Below, one piece after another: positions 32,877 through 32,890 of a DNA stretch of 32,890 nt (positions are counted from its first letter, which is position 1; each line of letters begins with the position of its first letter). The stretch comes from Mesorhizobium sp. GTDB lineage: Bacteria; Pseudomonadota; Alphaproteobacteria; Rhizobiales; Rhizobiaceae. A model generated the notes under the pieces. That model was not told the origin of the DNA, ran no database searches, and saw only the letters and a program-made list of their open reading frames with translations. The translations under genes and the position numbers were made by a program. The stretch covers positions 1-32,890 of the forward strand of contig SUGL01000052.1 in assembly GCA_004963905.1 (NCBI GenBank). Reading direction: 5' to 3'.

Positions 32877-32890
32877 GTATGTGGAAATCG

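Overview
The window reads as chromosomal DNA of a high-GC alphaproteobacterium in the Rhizobiales, most likely Mesorhizobium or a close relative. This is inferred from gene content (an ndvB/ndvA cyclic beta-1,2-glucan pair, hut genes of the HutF/HutG type, an hmgA-fumarylacetoacetase operon near hppD) and from two families of intergenic palindromic repeats typical of that group. No tRNA, rRNA, CRISPR array, insertion sequence or prophage is visible.

Layout. 1-1.1 kb: tdh (threonine dehydrogenase) behind a repeat. 1.2-5.6 kb: a MarR regulator divergent from a tightly packed operon of hmgA, a metallo-beta-lactamase-fold hydrolase, a fumarylacetoacetate hydrolase and a DinB-fold protein whose C-terminus is displaced by a frameshift. 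5.6-6.8 kb: two type II toxin-antitoxin modules, brnTA (+) and vapBC (-), meeting tail to tail. 6.9-8.6 kb: hppD divergent from an Lrp/AsnC regulator. HppD makes homogentisate and HmgA opens its ring, so the toxin-antitoxin pair sits between the two halves of a tyrosine-degradation region. 8.7-9.0 kb: a small rhodanese/phosphatase-like protein. 9.2-11.8 kb (-): a zinc ABC importer (AztABC/ZnuABC type) under a Zur-like operator. 12.1-12.4 kb: a RidA-family protein, followed by an inverted pair of RIME-like repeats. 12.6-20.9 kb: a complete histidine-utilisation region, hutC-hutF on the minus strand and hutI-hutH-hutG-hutU-hutD on the plus strand, with a perfect HutC-type palindrome in the divergent promoter region. 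21.2-31.9 kb: ndvB (2858 codons) and ndvA, which synthesise and export cyclic beta-1,2-glucan. 32.0-32.8 kb: ccmC (cytochrome c biogenesis).

How the genes work together. The hut genes encode the five-step route: HutH (histidine to urocanate), HutU (to imidazolonepropionate), HutI (to formiminoglutamate), HutF (deimination to formylglutamate) and HutG (to glutamate plus formate). HutC is the repressor and HutD an accessory protein. HppD, HmgA and the FAH-family enzyme cover tyrosine/homogentisate breakdown except for maleylacetoacetate isomerase, for which no GST-type gene is present in the window.

I do not see a clearly new multi-gene system. The observations most worth following are the MBL and DinB genes embedded in the homogentisate operon, the DinB frameshift, the back-to-back toxin-antitoxin modules with their operators, a second Zur-like site made of rare codons inside aztC, and the repeat architecture, especially the inverted copies inside the hut operon. 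All assignments come from reading the sequence and recalling families; no database search was run.
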